This document shows positions 1 through 5,704 of a stretch of 7,323 bases of DNA, in pieces. Origin of the DNA: an uncultured Aliiroseovarius sp. (GTDB taxonomy: Bacteria; Pseudomonadota; Alphaproteobacteria; Rhodobacterales; Rhodobacteraceae); assembly GCA_938023895.1 (NCBI GenBank), contig CALJDH010000147.1, positions 1 to 7,323 of the forward strand, given 5' to 3'. How positions within the stretch are numbered: position 1 is the first letter of the stretch; each line of letters begins with the position of its first letter. Made by a program: the position numbers and the translations under genes. The notes under the pieces are model-generated. The model was not told where the DNA came from and made no database searches. It was given only the letters and a program-made list of their open reading frames with translations.

Positions 1-426
1 CCGTCGATCCTGCCGGGTCAGGCGATCACCCGTGAAGACATCTGGAACGTGACCTCGATGTCCTATGGTGAGGCGTATCGCACAGAAATGACAGGTGAAT
101 TCATCCACACCATTCTGGAAGACGTGGGCGACAACCTGTTCAACCCTGATCCCTACTATCAGCAGGGCGGCGACATGGTGCGCATCGGTGGCATGGGCTA
201 CCGCATCGACATCAACAAGCCGCAGGGCGAACGCATCACCGATATGACCCTTCTGAAAACCGGCGAGAAGATCGACCCCTCGAAGACCTATGTTGTCGCG
301 GGATGGGCCTCGGTCAATGAAGGCACCGAAGGGCCGCAGATCTGGGATGTCGTCGAAAGCCACATCAAGAAACAAGGCACCATCAAACTTGATCCGAACA
401 ACTCGGTTCAGGTGGTGGGCGCGTAA
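1..426 (+). CDS. soxB: SoxB thiosulfohydrolase, C-terminal part (5' end outside window)
   Basis: The reading frame is open from base 1 to a TAA at 424-426 and gives 141 residues, so this is the tail of a gene that starts upstream. An internal GTG at 49 is not the start, because the protein similarity continues through it. SoxB is a periplasmic di-manganese enzyme that hydrolyses the sulfonate from SoxY-Cys-S-sulfonate and releases sulfate. What is seen is the 5'-nucleotidase C-terminal domain, with the stretches LPGQAITREDIWNVTSM, YYQQGGDMVRIGGMGYRID and KTYVVAGWASVNEG that I recognise from SoxB proteins. The metal-binding N-terminal phosphoesterase domain and the export signal are not in view. 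The position directly ahead of soxC fits the usual sox order. Identification is confident although only about a quarter of the protein is visible. Confidence 0.93.
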   Translation, partial: PSILPGQAITREDIWNVTSMSYGEAYRTEMTGEFIHTILEDVGDNLFNPDPYYQQGGDMVRIGGMGYRIDINKPQGERITDMTLLKTGEKIDPSKTYVVAGWASVNEGTEGPQIWDVVESHIKKQGTIKLDPNNSVQVVGA

Positions 427-437
427 TCCATTGAACA

Positions 438-470
438 CCCGCCGTCTGGTCTGAAGGGCAGGGCGGCGGG
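438..470 (+). other. GC-rich hairpin between soxB and soxC
   Basis: CCCGCCG at 438-444 pairs with CGGCGGG at 464-470, and the stem can be extended inward by G-U and C-G pairs. Only a four-T run (475-478) follows. It lies in the 81-nt gap between soxB and soxC. It could be a weak terminator or attenuator that tunes soxCD relative to soxB, or an mRNA-stabilising or processing stem. The short T-run argues against full termination. Confidence 0.45.
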
Positions 471-508
471 ACACTTTTAGCCAAACAGCCAAATAGGAGG
501 TTTGACAT

Positions 509-1789
509 ATGTCGACTGAAACCAAAGGCACCGGGACCTCGCGTCGCGGTTTCCTGAAAGGGGCCGCCGCAACAGGTGCTGCTCTGGGCGCCGCAGGTGC
601 TGCCAGCGCCGAAGGCGATCCGCTGATTACCGAAGTACAGGAATGGGCATCCGGTCTGGGCGAGGGCGTAGACGCCACGCCGTACGGTATGCCGATCGAG
701 TTCGAGGGCGACGTTGTGCGCCGCAACGTGGAATGGCTGACCGCCGACACGATTTCCTCAATCAACTTCACGCCGATCCACGCGTTGGACGGTACGATCA
801 CCCCGCAGGGTTGTGCGTTTGAACGCCATCACTCGGGCGCGATCACGCTGAAGAAAGAAGACTACCGTCTGATGATCAACGGTCTGGTCGATACGCCGCT
901 GGTCTTCACCTATGAAGACCTCGAGCGTTTCCCGCGTGCGCAGCAGACCTTCTTCCTGGAATGTGCGGCCAATACCGGCATGGAATGGGCGGGCTCGCAG
1001 CTGAACGGCGCGCAGTACACCCACGGCATGATCCACAACATGGAATATACCGGCGTTTCGTTGCGCACCCTGCTGGAGGAGGCTGGTCTGGATGCTGCTG
1101 GCGATCTGAAGGACAAATGGGTTTACGTCGAAGGCGCAGATGCGTCTTCGAACGGCCGCTCGATCCCGATGGAGAAGGCGCTGGACGACTGTATGGTCGC
1201 CTTCAAAGCCAACGGCGAAGCTCTGCGGATGGAGCATGGCTATCCGGTCCGTCTGGTCGTTCCCGGTTGGGAAGGCAACATGTGGGTCAAATGGCTGCGT
1301 CGCATCGAAGTGATGGACAAGCCGGTTGAGAGCCGCGAAGAGACCTCGAAATACACCGACACGCTGGAAGACGGCACAAGCCGCAAGTGGACCTGGGCGA
1401 TGGATGCCAAATCGGTTGTCACCAGCCCCAGCCCGCAGATGCCGATCAAGCACGGCAAAGGGCCGCTGGTCATCACTGGTCTGGCGTGGTCGGGCAACGG
1501 TGCAATCACCGCCGTCGACGTGTCGCTGGATGGTGGCGTGACCTGGCAAGAGGCCCGTCTGGCCGAGCCGGGCAAGCCGATGGCGCTGACCCGCTTCTAT
1601 CTGGACATCAACTGGGATGGATCCGAGATGTTCGTTCAATCGCGTGCGATGGACGACACTGGCTATGTTCAGCCAACCAAGGCGCAGCTGCGTGAAGTGC
1701 GTGGCCTGAACTCGATCTATCACAACAACTGCATCCAGACGTGGCACGTCAACGCAAACGGGGAGGCAAACAATGTCGAAGTTTCCTAA
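509..1789 (+). CDS. soxC: SoxC, molybdenum subunit of the sulfur dehydrogenase SoxCD
   Basis: This is a 426-residue protein of the sulfite oxidase family. With SoxD it forms the periplasmic sulfur dehydrogenase that removes six electrons from the sulfane sulfur bound to SoxY. A canonical twin-arginine signal is present (SRRGFLKGA, residues 11-19), followed by an Ala/Gly-rich segment with likely cleavage near ASA at 32-34, so the protein should be exported folded with its molybdopterin cofactor. The Mo-domain Cys lies in FFLECAANTGMEW (Cys152, the expected Mo ligand). The dimerisation domain occupies roughly residues 275-410, with NNCIQTWHVN near the end. No cytochrome b5 domain is present, as is usual for SoxC. 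An AGGAGG at 495-500, 8 nt before the ATG, fixes the start. The last 17 nt overlap soxD, which suggests translational coupling. Length is close to that of known SoxC proteins. Confidence 0.96.
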   Translation: MSTETKGTGTSRRGFLKGAAATGAALGAAGAASAEGDPLITEVQEWASGLGEGVDATPYGMPIEFEGDVVRRNVEWLTADTISSINFTPIHALDGTITPQGCAFERHHSGAITLKKEDYRLMINGLVDTPLVFTYEDLERFPRAQQTFFLECAANTGMEWAGSQLNGAQYTHGMIHNMEYTGVSLRTLLEEAGLDAAGDLKDKWVYVEGADASSNGRSIPMEKALDDCMVAFKANGEALRMEHGYPVRLVVPGWEGNMWVKWLRRIEVMDKPVESREETSKYTDTLEDGTSRKWTWAMDAKSVVTSPSPQMPIKHGKGPLVITGLAWSGNGAITAVDVSLDGGVTWQEARLAEPGKPMALTRFYLDINWDGSEMFVQSRAMDDTGYVQPTKAQLREVRGLNSIYHNNCIQTWHVNANGEANNVEVS

Positions 1790-2858
1790 ATTTCTGATGG
1801 CAGCTTCGGTTGCCACTTTGACCGCTGCCCCTGCGATGGCTGAAAAGCTGGGTCTGGGTCGCGCTGCGACCGAGGCCGAGATCGCGGCGTGGAACATTGA
1901 CGTGTTCCCGGATGGATCGAACCTGCCTGCCGGCAAGGGTGATGTCTGGACCGGTGAAGAAGTTTTCGCGGAAGCCTGTGCGGTGTGCCACGGTGAATTT
2001 GCCGAAGGCGCGGGCAACTGGCCGAAACTGGCCGGTGGCGCGGACACCTTGGACCATGAAGATCCGCTGAAAACGGTGGGTTCTTACTGGCCGTACCTCT
2101 CGACCACGTTCGACTATGTGCGCCGCTCGATGCCGTTTGGCGCTGCAGGCACGCTGTCGGATGACGACGTCTATGCGATCGTGGCGTATATCCTCTACTC
2201 GAACGATCTGGTCGACGATGATTTCGTCCTGTCGAAAGAGACGTTCTTGGATGTCGCGATGCCGAACGCAGAAGGCTTTATCGTTGATGATCGTGCGGAC
2301 ACCGAATACGGCAAATTCACCAACCGCTGTATGAGCGATTGTAAGTCAGGCGCGGTTGAGATCACAACCACCGTGGTGTTCCCGGGTGACCCGAACTCGG
2401 GAACGGATGCGACGCCGATCAGCCAGGCTGTGATGGGGACGGCTGCTGCCGCTGCCGCGCCCGCCGAAGCTGAAGTCACCGAGGTCGCAGTTGAAGATCC
2501 TGCCGCCGAAGAAGCCGCTCCCGCAATGGCGTTGGATGCCGAACTGGTCGCCAAAGGCGAGAAGGTCTTCAAGAAATGCAAGGCCTGCCACAAGGTTGGC
2601 GATAAGGCCAAGAACGGTACTGGTCCGATCCTGAACGGTGTCTATGGTCGTGCCGCGGGTACGGTTGACGGGTTCAAGTACTCGAAACCGATGCTGGCTG
2701 CCGCCGAAGGTGGTCTGGTTTGGGACGAGGCTGAACTGTCCGGTTATCTGGCGAACCCGCGCAAATACATGAAGGGCACCAAAATGTCCTTTGCGGGTCT
2801 GAAAAAGGACAAGGACATCGCTGCGATCTTGGAATTCCTGAAGTCGCACAGTCAGTAA
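1773..2858 (+). CDS. soxD: SoxD, diheme cytochrome c subunit of SoxCD
   Basis: This is a 361-residue periplasmic cytochrome that accepts electrons from the SoxC molybdenum site and passes them to the respiratory chain through soluble cytochromes. A Sec signal ends at about AMA (21-23). The first heme domain has CAVCH at 69-73 and a likely Met120 ligand in RRSMPFG. Cys186 and Cys190 (CMSDC) could form a disulfide. An Ala/Glu/Val-rich linker (about 223-255) joins it to a second, cytochrome c2-like domain with CKACH at 269-273 and probable ligand Met338 in GTKMSF. A GGGAGG at 1761-1766 precedes the ATG, which lies inside the end of soxC. The two-heme form matches the Paracoccus type rather than single-heme SoxD variants. 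A strong terminator follows the stop codon, so soxD probably ends a transcript. Confidence 0.95.
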   Translation: MSKFPKFLMAASVATLTAAPAMAEKLGLGRAATEAEIAAWNIDVFPDGSNLPAGKGDVWTGEEVFAEACAVCHGEFAEGAGNWPKLAGGADTLDHEDPLKTVGSYWPYLSTTFDYVRRSMPFGAAGTLSDDDVYAIVAYILYSNDLVDDDFVLSKETFLDVAMPNAEGFIVDDRADTEYGKFTNRCMSDCKSGAVEITTTVVFPGDPNSGTDATPISQAVMGTAAAAAAPAEAEVTEVAVEDPAAEEAAPAMALDAELVAKGEKVFKKCKACHKVGDKAKNGTGPILNGVYGRAAGTVDGFKYSKPMLAAAEGGLVWDEAELSGYLANPRKYMKGTKMSFAGLKKDKDIAAILEFLKSHSQ

Positions 2859-2880
2859 TCTGACCACTCACAACGCTAGA

Positions 2881-2917
2881 AAGCGGGCGCTGCAGATGAT
2901 GCGGCGCCCGTTTTGTT
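2881..2917 (+). terminator. Rho-independent terminator after soxD
   Basis: CGGGCGC at 2884-2890 pairs with GCGCCCG at 2904-2910. Three more pairs, one of them G-U, extend the stem to 10 bp around a 7-nt loop. TTTTGTT follows directly, and a short A-run (2880-2882) precedes the stem. The element starts about 25 nt after the soxD stop and separates soxBCD from soxEF. Confidence 0.88.
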
Positions 2918-2926
2918 ATAGCGCAA

Positions 2927-2968
2927 CATAATTTCCGCTTATGCATGCATTTGTATATGATTATTATT
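2927..2968 (+). promoter_or_regulatory. AT-rich region with palindromes upstream of soxE (possible promoter)
   Basis: After the soxD terminator the base composition switches to AT-rich. The stretch holds the perfect palindrome ATGCATGCAT (2941-2950), an imperfect repeat TATGCA-N6-TGTATA (2940-2957) and a -10-like TATGAT (2956-2961). I see no convincing -35 hexamer at the right distance. A promoter is expected here because soxE follows a strong terminator, but its exact elements are not resolved by eye. Confidence 0.4.
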
Positions 2969-3001
2969 GAGTGGATGAGGCTTGCCGTTTAAAGTGTCCA
3001 C

Positions 3002-3712
3002 ATGAACTGGATTAGAAACGCTGCGATTGGGCTGACGGTTGCGATATGCGCCACAACGCCTTCTTTTTCCAATGAAATCGGCAATGCCGAAGATGGTGAG
3101 AAGCTCTGGAAAGAATGTAAGTCTTGCCATGCGGTTGGCGAAGGCGCCAAGAACCGTGTGGGCCCCCATCTGAACGGAATTTTCGGCCGTCGTGCCGGGT
3201 CGGAAGAGGGGTTCAAATACTCCAAGGGTCTGGCGCGTATGGGCAAGGACGGCCTGATTTGGGAGTTTGATCTTCTGGATCGCTATATCGAAAACCCGAA
3301 GGCGTTCGCGTCCGATACACGCATGTCCTATCGCGGTTTGAAAGACGAACAAAAGAGGGCTGACCTGCTGGCGTTCCTGCGCCGTTACTCGGACAACCCG
3401 GGCGACATCCCGGAAGCTGCGCCCACCGTGGCGGGCACCGACCACGAAGTTGATCCGGCCATTTTGGCCATTCAGGGCGACCCGGATTATGGCGAATACC
3501 TGTCGTCTGAATGCACGTCGTGTCACCAGTTGACCGGCGATAACGACGGTATTCCGGGCATCATCGGCTGGCCTGCCGAGGATTTCGTGATCGCCATGCA
3601 TGCTTACAAGGACAAGTTCCGCCCGCATCCAGTCATGCAGATGATGGCCGGGCGCTTGTCCAATGACGAGATTGCGGCTTTGGCAGCTTACTTTGAAGTT
3701 GTGGAGCCGTAA
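3002..3712 (+). CDS. soxE: SoxE, periplasmic diheme cytochrome c
   Basis: This is a 236-residue c-type cytochrome with two heme sites. It is the likely electron-accepting partner of the flavoprotein SoxF next door, together resembling flavocytochrome c sulfide dehydrogenase. A Sec signal covers about residues 1-24. The first domain has CKSCH at 39-43 with probable ligand Met108 (DTRMSY), and closely resembles the C-terminal heme domain of SoxD. The second has CTSCH at 171-175, with the Met ligand probably within VMQMM (211-215). An in-frame stop at 2990-2992 makes ATG 3002 the first ATG available and the only one that keeps the signal peptide. No Shine-Dalgarno sequence is visible before it, unlike the other genes here. 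In Paracoccus SoxEF is not essential for thiosulfate oxidation, and SoxF shows sulfide dehydrogenase activity. Confidence 0.9.
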   Translation: MNWIRNAAIGLTVAICATTPSFSNEIGNAEDGEKLWKECKSCHAVGEGAKNRVGPHLNGIFGRRAGSEEGFKYSKGLARMGKDGLIWEFDLLDRYIENPKAFASDTRMSYRGLKDEQKRADLLAFLRRYSDNPGDIPEAAPTVAGTDHEVDPAILAIQGDPDYGEYLSSECTSCHQLTGDNDGIPGIIGWPAEDFVIAMHAYKDKFRPHPVMQMMAGRLSNDEIAALAAYFEVVEP

Positions 3713-3743
3713 TGTACTATACATAGATTACACTCAATCTATG
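3712..3743 (+). promoter_or_regulatory. 22-bp perfect inverted repeat between soxE and soxF (operator candidate)
   Basis: CATAGATT (3722-3729) and AATCTATG (3736-3743) are exact reverse complements with a 6-nt spacer. A smaller repeat, ATGTA-N3-TACAT (3712-3724), overlaps its left edge. No T-run follows, so it is not a terminator. Possible promoter hexamers TTGAAG (3693-3698) and TACTAT (3715-3720), 16 nt apart, would put the repeat at about the transcription start, a typical repressor position. Arm and spacer size resemble the two ATTC-N8-GAAT repeats further down, but the half-site bases differ. An mRNA stem-loop is the alternative. Confidence 0.55.
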
Positions 3744-3777
3744 GCACGCGAAGGTTGTGCGCTCACACAGCCAATCA

Positions 3778-3783
3778 GGGAGG
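3778..3783 (+). promoter_or_regulatory. Shine-Dalgarno that decides the soxF start
   Basis: GGGAGG lies 5 nt before ATG 3789. It selects this ATG, which opens directly into a twin-arginine signal, over the longer in-frame opening back to 3663 that would overlap soxE and bury the signal. Confidence 0.85.
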
Positions 3784-3788
3784 AAAAT

Positions 3789-5063
3789 ATGAAGATTAAC
3801 AGACGTTTGTTCATGGGCGGAGCAGCCGCCGGTGCGGCAGCAACAACACTTACTGCACCGATGGTGCATGCGGCTGGCCACGGCAAGCCGAAGGTTGTTG
3901 TTGTTGGTGGTGGCGCAGGTGGTGCAACCGCGGCGCGTTACATTGCAAAGGATTCGAAAGGCGAAATCGAAGTCACTTTGGTTGAACCAAGCCGCAGCTA
4001 TTACACCTGTTTCTTCTCGAACCTCTATATGGCGGGGTTCCGCGAACTGGGTTCGATCGCGCACAGCTATGGCAAGCTGGCATCGGAATATGGCATCAAC
4101 GTTGTGCATGACTGGGCCGTCGGCATCGATCGCGAAGCGCGCACTGTGTCGCTCGCTGGTGGCGCTACGCTGAACTATGACCGTTTGGTTCTGTCGCCGG
4201 GCATCGACTTTGTCGATGGTGCCGTCGAAGGCTGGGATGTCACCCATCAGAATGCCATGCCGCATGCGTATAAGGCAGGCTCGCAGTCCGAACTTCTGAA
4301 GGCACAAGTCGAGGCGATGCCGGAAGGTGGCACCTTTGCGATGGTTGCGCCGCCCAACCCGTTCCGCTGCCCTCCTGGCCCGTACGAGCGGATCTCGATG
4401 ATCGCCAATATCCTGTCGAAGAAGAACCCGACAGCGAAGATCATCATTGCCGACCCGAAAGAGAAGTTCTCGAAAATGGCGCTGTTCCAGGATGGTTGGT
4501 CGCGTCACTACGATGGCATGATCGACTGGATCGGCGGTGACTTCGGTGGCGGCAATGTCTCGGTCAACCCGCATGACATGACAGTCACGATTGACGGCGA
4601 AGAAACCAAGGTTGATGTCTGTAATGTCATTCCCGCGATGAAAGCTGGCAAGATCTGTGACATGGCTGGCATCACCGAGGGTAACTGGGCACCGGTCAAC
4701 CCGCACACGATGCAAAGCCGCGTGGACGAGAATATCCACGTGTTGGGCGATGCCTCGTCTCAGGGTGATATGCCGAAATCGGGCTTCGCCGCCAACAGTC
4801 AGGCGAAAGTTGCCGCGATGGCCGTACGTTCGGCGCTGACCGGATCGAAACTGTTCCCGGCCAAGTTCACCAACACCTGCTGGTCGCTAATCAGCGATGA
4901 TGATGGTGTGAAAGTGGGCGCAAGCTATGAAGCCACGGACGAAAAGATCGCCAAGGTTGACGGCTTCATCAGCAAAGTGGGCGAAGATGGCGAACTGCGT
5001 CAGGCCACTTACGAGGAAAGCGTAGGTTGGTATGCCGGGATCACCTCGGACATGTTTGGCTGA
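3789..5063 (+). CDS. soxF: SoxF, FAD-dependent sulfide dehydrogenase flavoprotein
   Basis: This is a 424-residue exported flavoprotein of the FccB/SoxF family, which oxidises sulfide (and may reactivate the SoxYZ carrier) with electrons passing to a cytochrome c, here probably SoxE. A twin-arginine signal (NRRLFMGG, 4-11) ends near VHA at 26-28. The FAD dinucleotide-binding fold is at VVVVGGGAGGATAARYI (36-52), and a second flavin motif VLGDAS is at 318-323. Cys74 in YYTCFFSN corresponds to the cysteine that binds FAD covalently in flavocytochrome c. Cys194 (NPFRCPPGPYER) and Cys364 (FTNTCWSL) correspond to its redox-active disulfide, so all three key cysteines are kept. Two further cysteines lie at 278 and 290. 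Only 76 nt separate it from soxE. The C-terminal region (about 355-424) matches the FCSD flavin-binding domain. Confidence 0.95.
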   Translation: MKINRRLFMGGAAAGAAATTLTAPMVHAAGHGKPKVVVVGGGAGGATAARYIAKDSKGEIEVTLVEPSRSYYTCFFSNLYMAGFRELGSIAHSYGKLASEYGINVVHDWAVGIDREARTVSLAGGATLNYDRLVLSPGIDFVDGAVEGWDVTHQNAMPHAYKAGSQSELLKAQVEAMPEGGTFAMVAPPNPFRCPPGPYERISMIANILSKKNPTAKIIIADPKEKFSKMALFQDGWSRHYDGMIDWIGGDFGGGNVSVNPHDMTVTIDGEETKVDVCNVIPAMKAGKICDMAGITEGNWAPVNPHTMQSRVDENIHVLGDASSQGDMPKSGFAANSQAKVAAMAVRSALTGSKLFPAKFTNTCWSLISDDDGVKVGASYEATDEKIAKVDGFISKVGEDGELRQATYEESVGWYAGITSDMFG

Positions 5064-5068
5064 TTGTC

Positions 5069-5097
5069 TTGCCAATATTCGATTTGGCGAATATGTT
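5069..5097 (+). promoter_or_regulatory. Candidate promoter of the DUF302 gene
   Basis: TTGCCA (5069-5074; five of six bases match TTGACA) and TATGTT (5092-5097; four of six match TATAAT) are separated by exactly 17 nt. The predicted start of transcription is near 5104, giving a leader of about 80 nt. The spacer is filled by the inverted repeat listed next. Unusually, the promoter begins 6 nt after the soxF stop and lies before the soxF terminator hairpin, which would form the first nucleotides of the new transcript. Confidence 0.6.
5075..5094 (+). promoter_or_regulatory. SqrR/BigR-type operator candidate 1 (ATTC-N8-GAAT)
   Basis: ATATTCG (5075-5081) and CGAATAT (5088-5094) are perfect 7-nt inverted arms with a 6-nt spacer. 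They contain ATTC-N8-GAAT, which I recall as the consensus for SqrR/BigR ArsR-family repressors that sense sulfide or persulfide. The site occupies the promoter spacer and touches the -10 box, where a bound repressor would block RNA polymerase. It has the same geometry as the site at 5728-5747. Confidence 0.65.
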
Positions 5098-5107
5098 TAG
5101 ATCAACG

Positions 5108-5136
5108 CGGGGTCCGGTAGTCCGGGCCCCGTTTTA
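5108..5136 (+). terminator. Rho-independent terminator after soxF
   Basis: A 10-bp stem (5108-5117 with 5122-5131, including one G-U pair) closes a 4-nt TAGT loop and is followed by TTTTA. It is strong and should end the soxEF transcript. It also lies in the predicted leader of the DUF302 gene, whose candidate promoter is just upstream. Confidence 0.87.
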
Positions 5137-5170
5137 TGTAAGGGGCTTTGCGCGAACGGCCCTCAAAATT

Positions 5171-5176
5171 AGGAGG
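5171..5176 (+). promoter_or_regulatory. Shine-Dalgarno that decides the DUF302 start
   Basis: AGGAGG lies 7 nt before ATG 5184. It selects this start, which leads straight into a signal peptide, over an in-frame TTG at 5148. Confidence 0.85.
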
Positions 5177-5183
5177 AAGACTT

Positions 5184-5645
5184 ATGCGCAAGATTCTTGG
5201 AACAGTACTGGTGGCTGCCGCAGCCCTTTCCGCCCCGGCCTTTGCTGACGGTCACGGCAAGCAGATGAGCGACAATGCCATCACATATACCTTTAATGGT
5301 GACTTTGAAGACGCGACCTTTGCGGTTGAAACCGCCATTGTGGGGCAGGGGCTGGTGATCGACTATGTCAGCCACACGGGCGAAATGCTTGAGCGCACAA
5401 AGGGCGATGTTGGGTCGGATGTGACCATCTTTAACGCCGCCGACATCTTTCTGTTCTGTTCGGCCAAGATCAGCCGCGAGGTGATGGAAGCAGATGCCGC
5501 CAACATCTCTTTCTGCCCCTATAGCGTCTTTGTGACCGATATGAACGGCGAAGTCCGCGTTGGATATCGCACCTATCCCGAGGGCGAGATGCAGAAAGTG
5601 CAAGCGCTTCTGGACGGAATTGTGCAGGAAGCAATTTCTGAGTAA
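5184..5645 (+). CDS. Secreted DUF302-family protein, function unknown
   Basis: This is a 153-residue protein. A short Sec signal (MRKILGTVLVAAAALSAPAFA) predicts cleavage after AFA (19-21), so the product should be periplasmic. The rest is one DUF302 domain (about 32-150). I recognise the family from FLFCSAKISREVMEADAANISFCP-type features followed by a VTDMNGEVRVGYRTYP strand. Two cysteines, Cys92 (FLFCSA) and Cys111 (ISFCPYS), are the only ones in the mature protein, so they could bind a metal, carry sulfane sulfur or form a disulfide. The mature N-terminus would read Asp-Gly-His, a possible Cu/Ni-binding motif. The gene stands alone between two terminators, with a sulfide-sensor-like operator in its promoter, immediately downstream of soxF and upstream of pmpAB-blh. 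A role in sulfide or sulfane-sulfur handling follows from context only; no activity is assigned. Confidence 0.85.
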   Translation: MRKILGTVLVAAAALSAPAFADGHGKQMSDNAITYTFNGDFEDATFAVETAIVGQGLVIDYVSHTGEMLERTKGDVGSDVTIFNAADIFLFCSAKISREVMEADAANISFCPYSVFVTDMNGEVRVGYRTYPEGEMQKVQALLDGIVQEAISE

Positions 5646-5666
5646 AGTCGATTTGGCTTGAAAAAC

Positions 5667-5702
5667 AAGGCCCCGCGTGTCGCAATGACATGCGGGGCTT
5701 TT
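5667..5702 (+). terminator. Rho-independent terminator after the DUF302 gene
   Basis: A 12-bp stem (5670-5681 with 5687-5698, one G-U pair) with loop GCAAT is followed by TTTT (5699-5702) and preceded by an A-rich stretch. It isolates the DUF302 gene from pmpA. Confidence 0.9.
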
Positions 5703-5704
5703 GC

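Noticed and set aside
758..2047. Long open frame of 429 codons on the - strand, opposite soxC and the start of soxD
   Set aside because: It lies opposite two well-identified genes, shows no recognisable domain or ribosome site, and has the low-complexity Arg/Val/Asp composition typical of an antisense shadow in GC-rich DNA.
3113..3126. 14-base exact match GAATGTAAGTCTTG shared with 5742-5755, which includes half of operator 2
   Set aside because: In soxE these bases encode the heme motif ECKSC and there is no ATTC partner 8 nt upstream. About 0.1 such matches are expected by chance in a window this size.
3752..3770. TGTG-N4-CACA repeat in the soxF leader resembling a CRP/FNR-type half-site pair
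   Set aside because: The arms are only 4 nt and the spacing does not match CRP (TGTGA-N6-TCACA) or FNR. It is too weak to call.
3717..4739. 340-codon open frame on the - strand, opposite soxF
   Set aside because: It mirrors soxF and its composition is that of a shadow, with no motif. Its ATG at the soxE-soxF gap has no convincing ribosome site.
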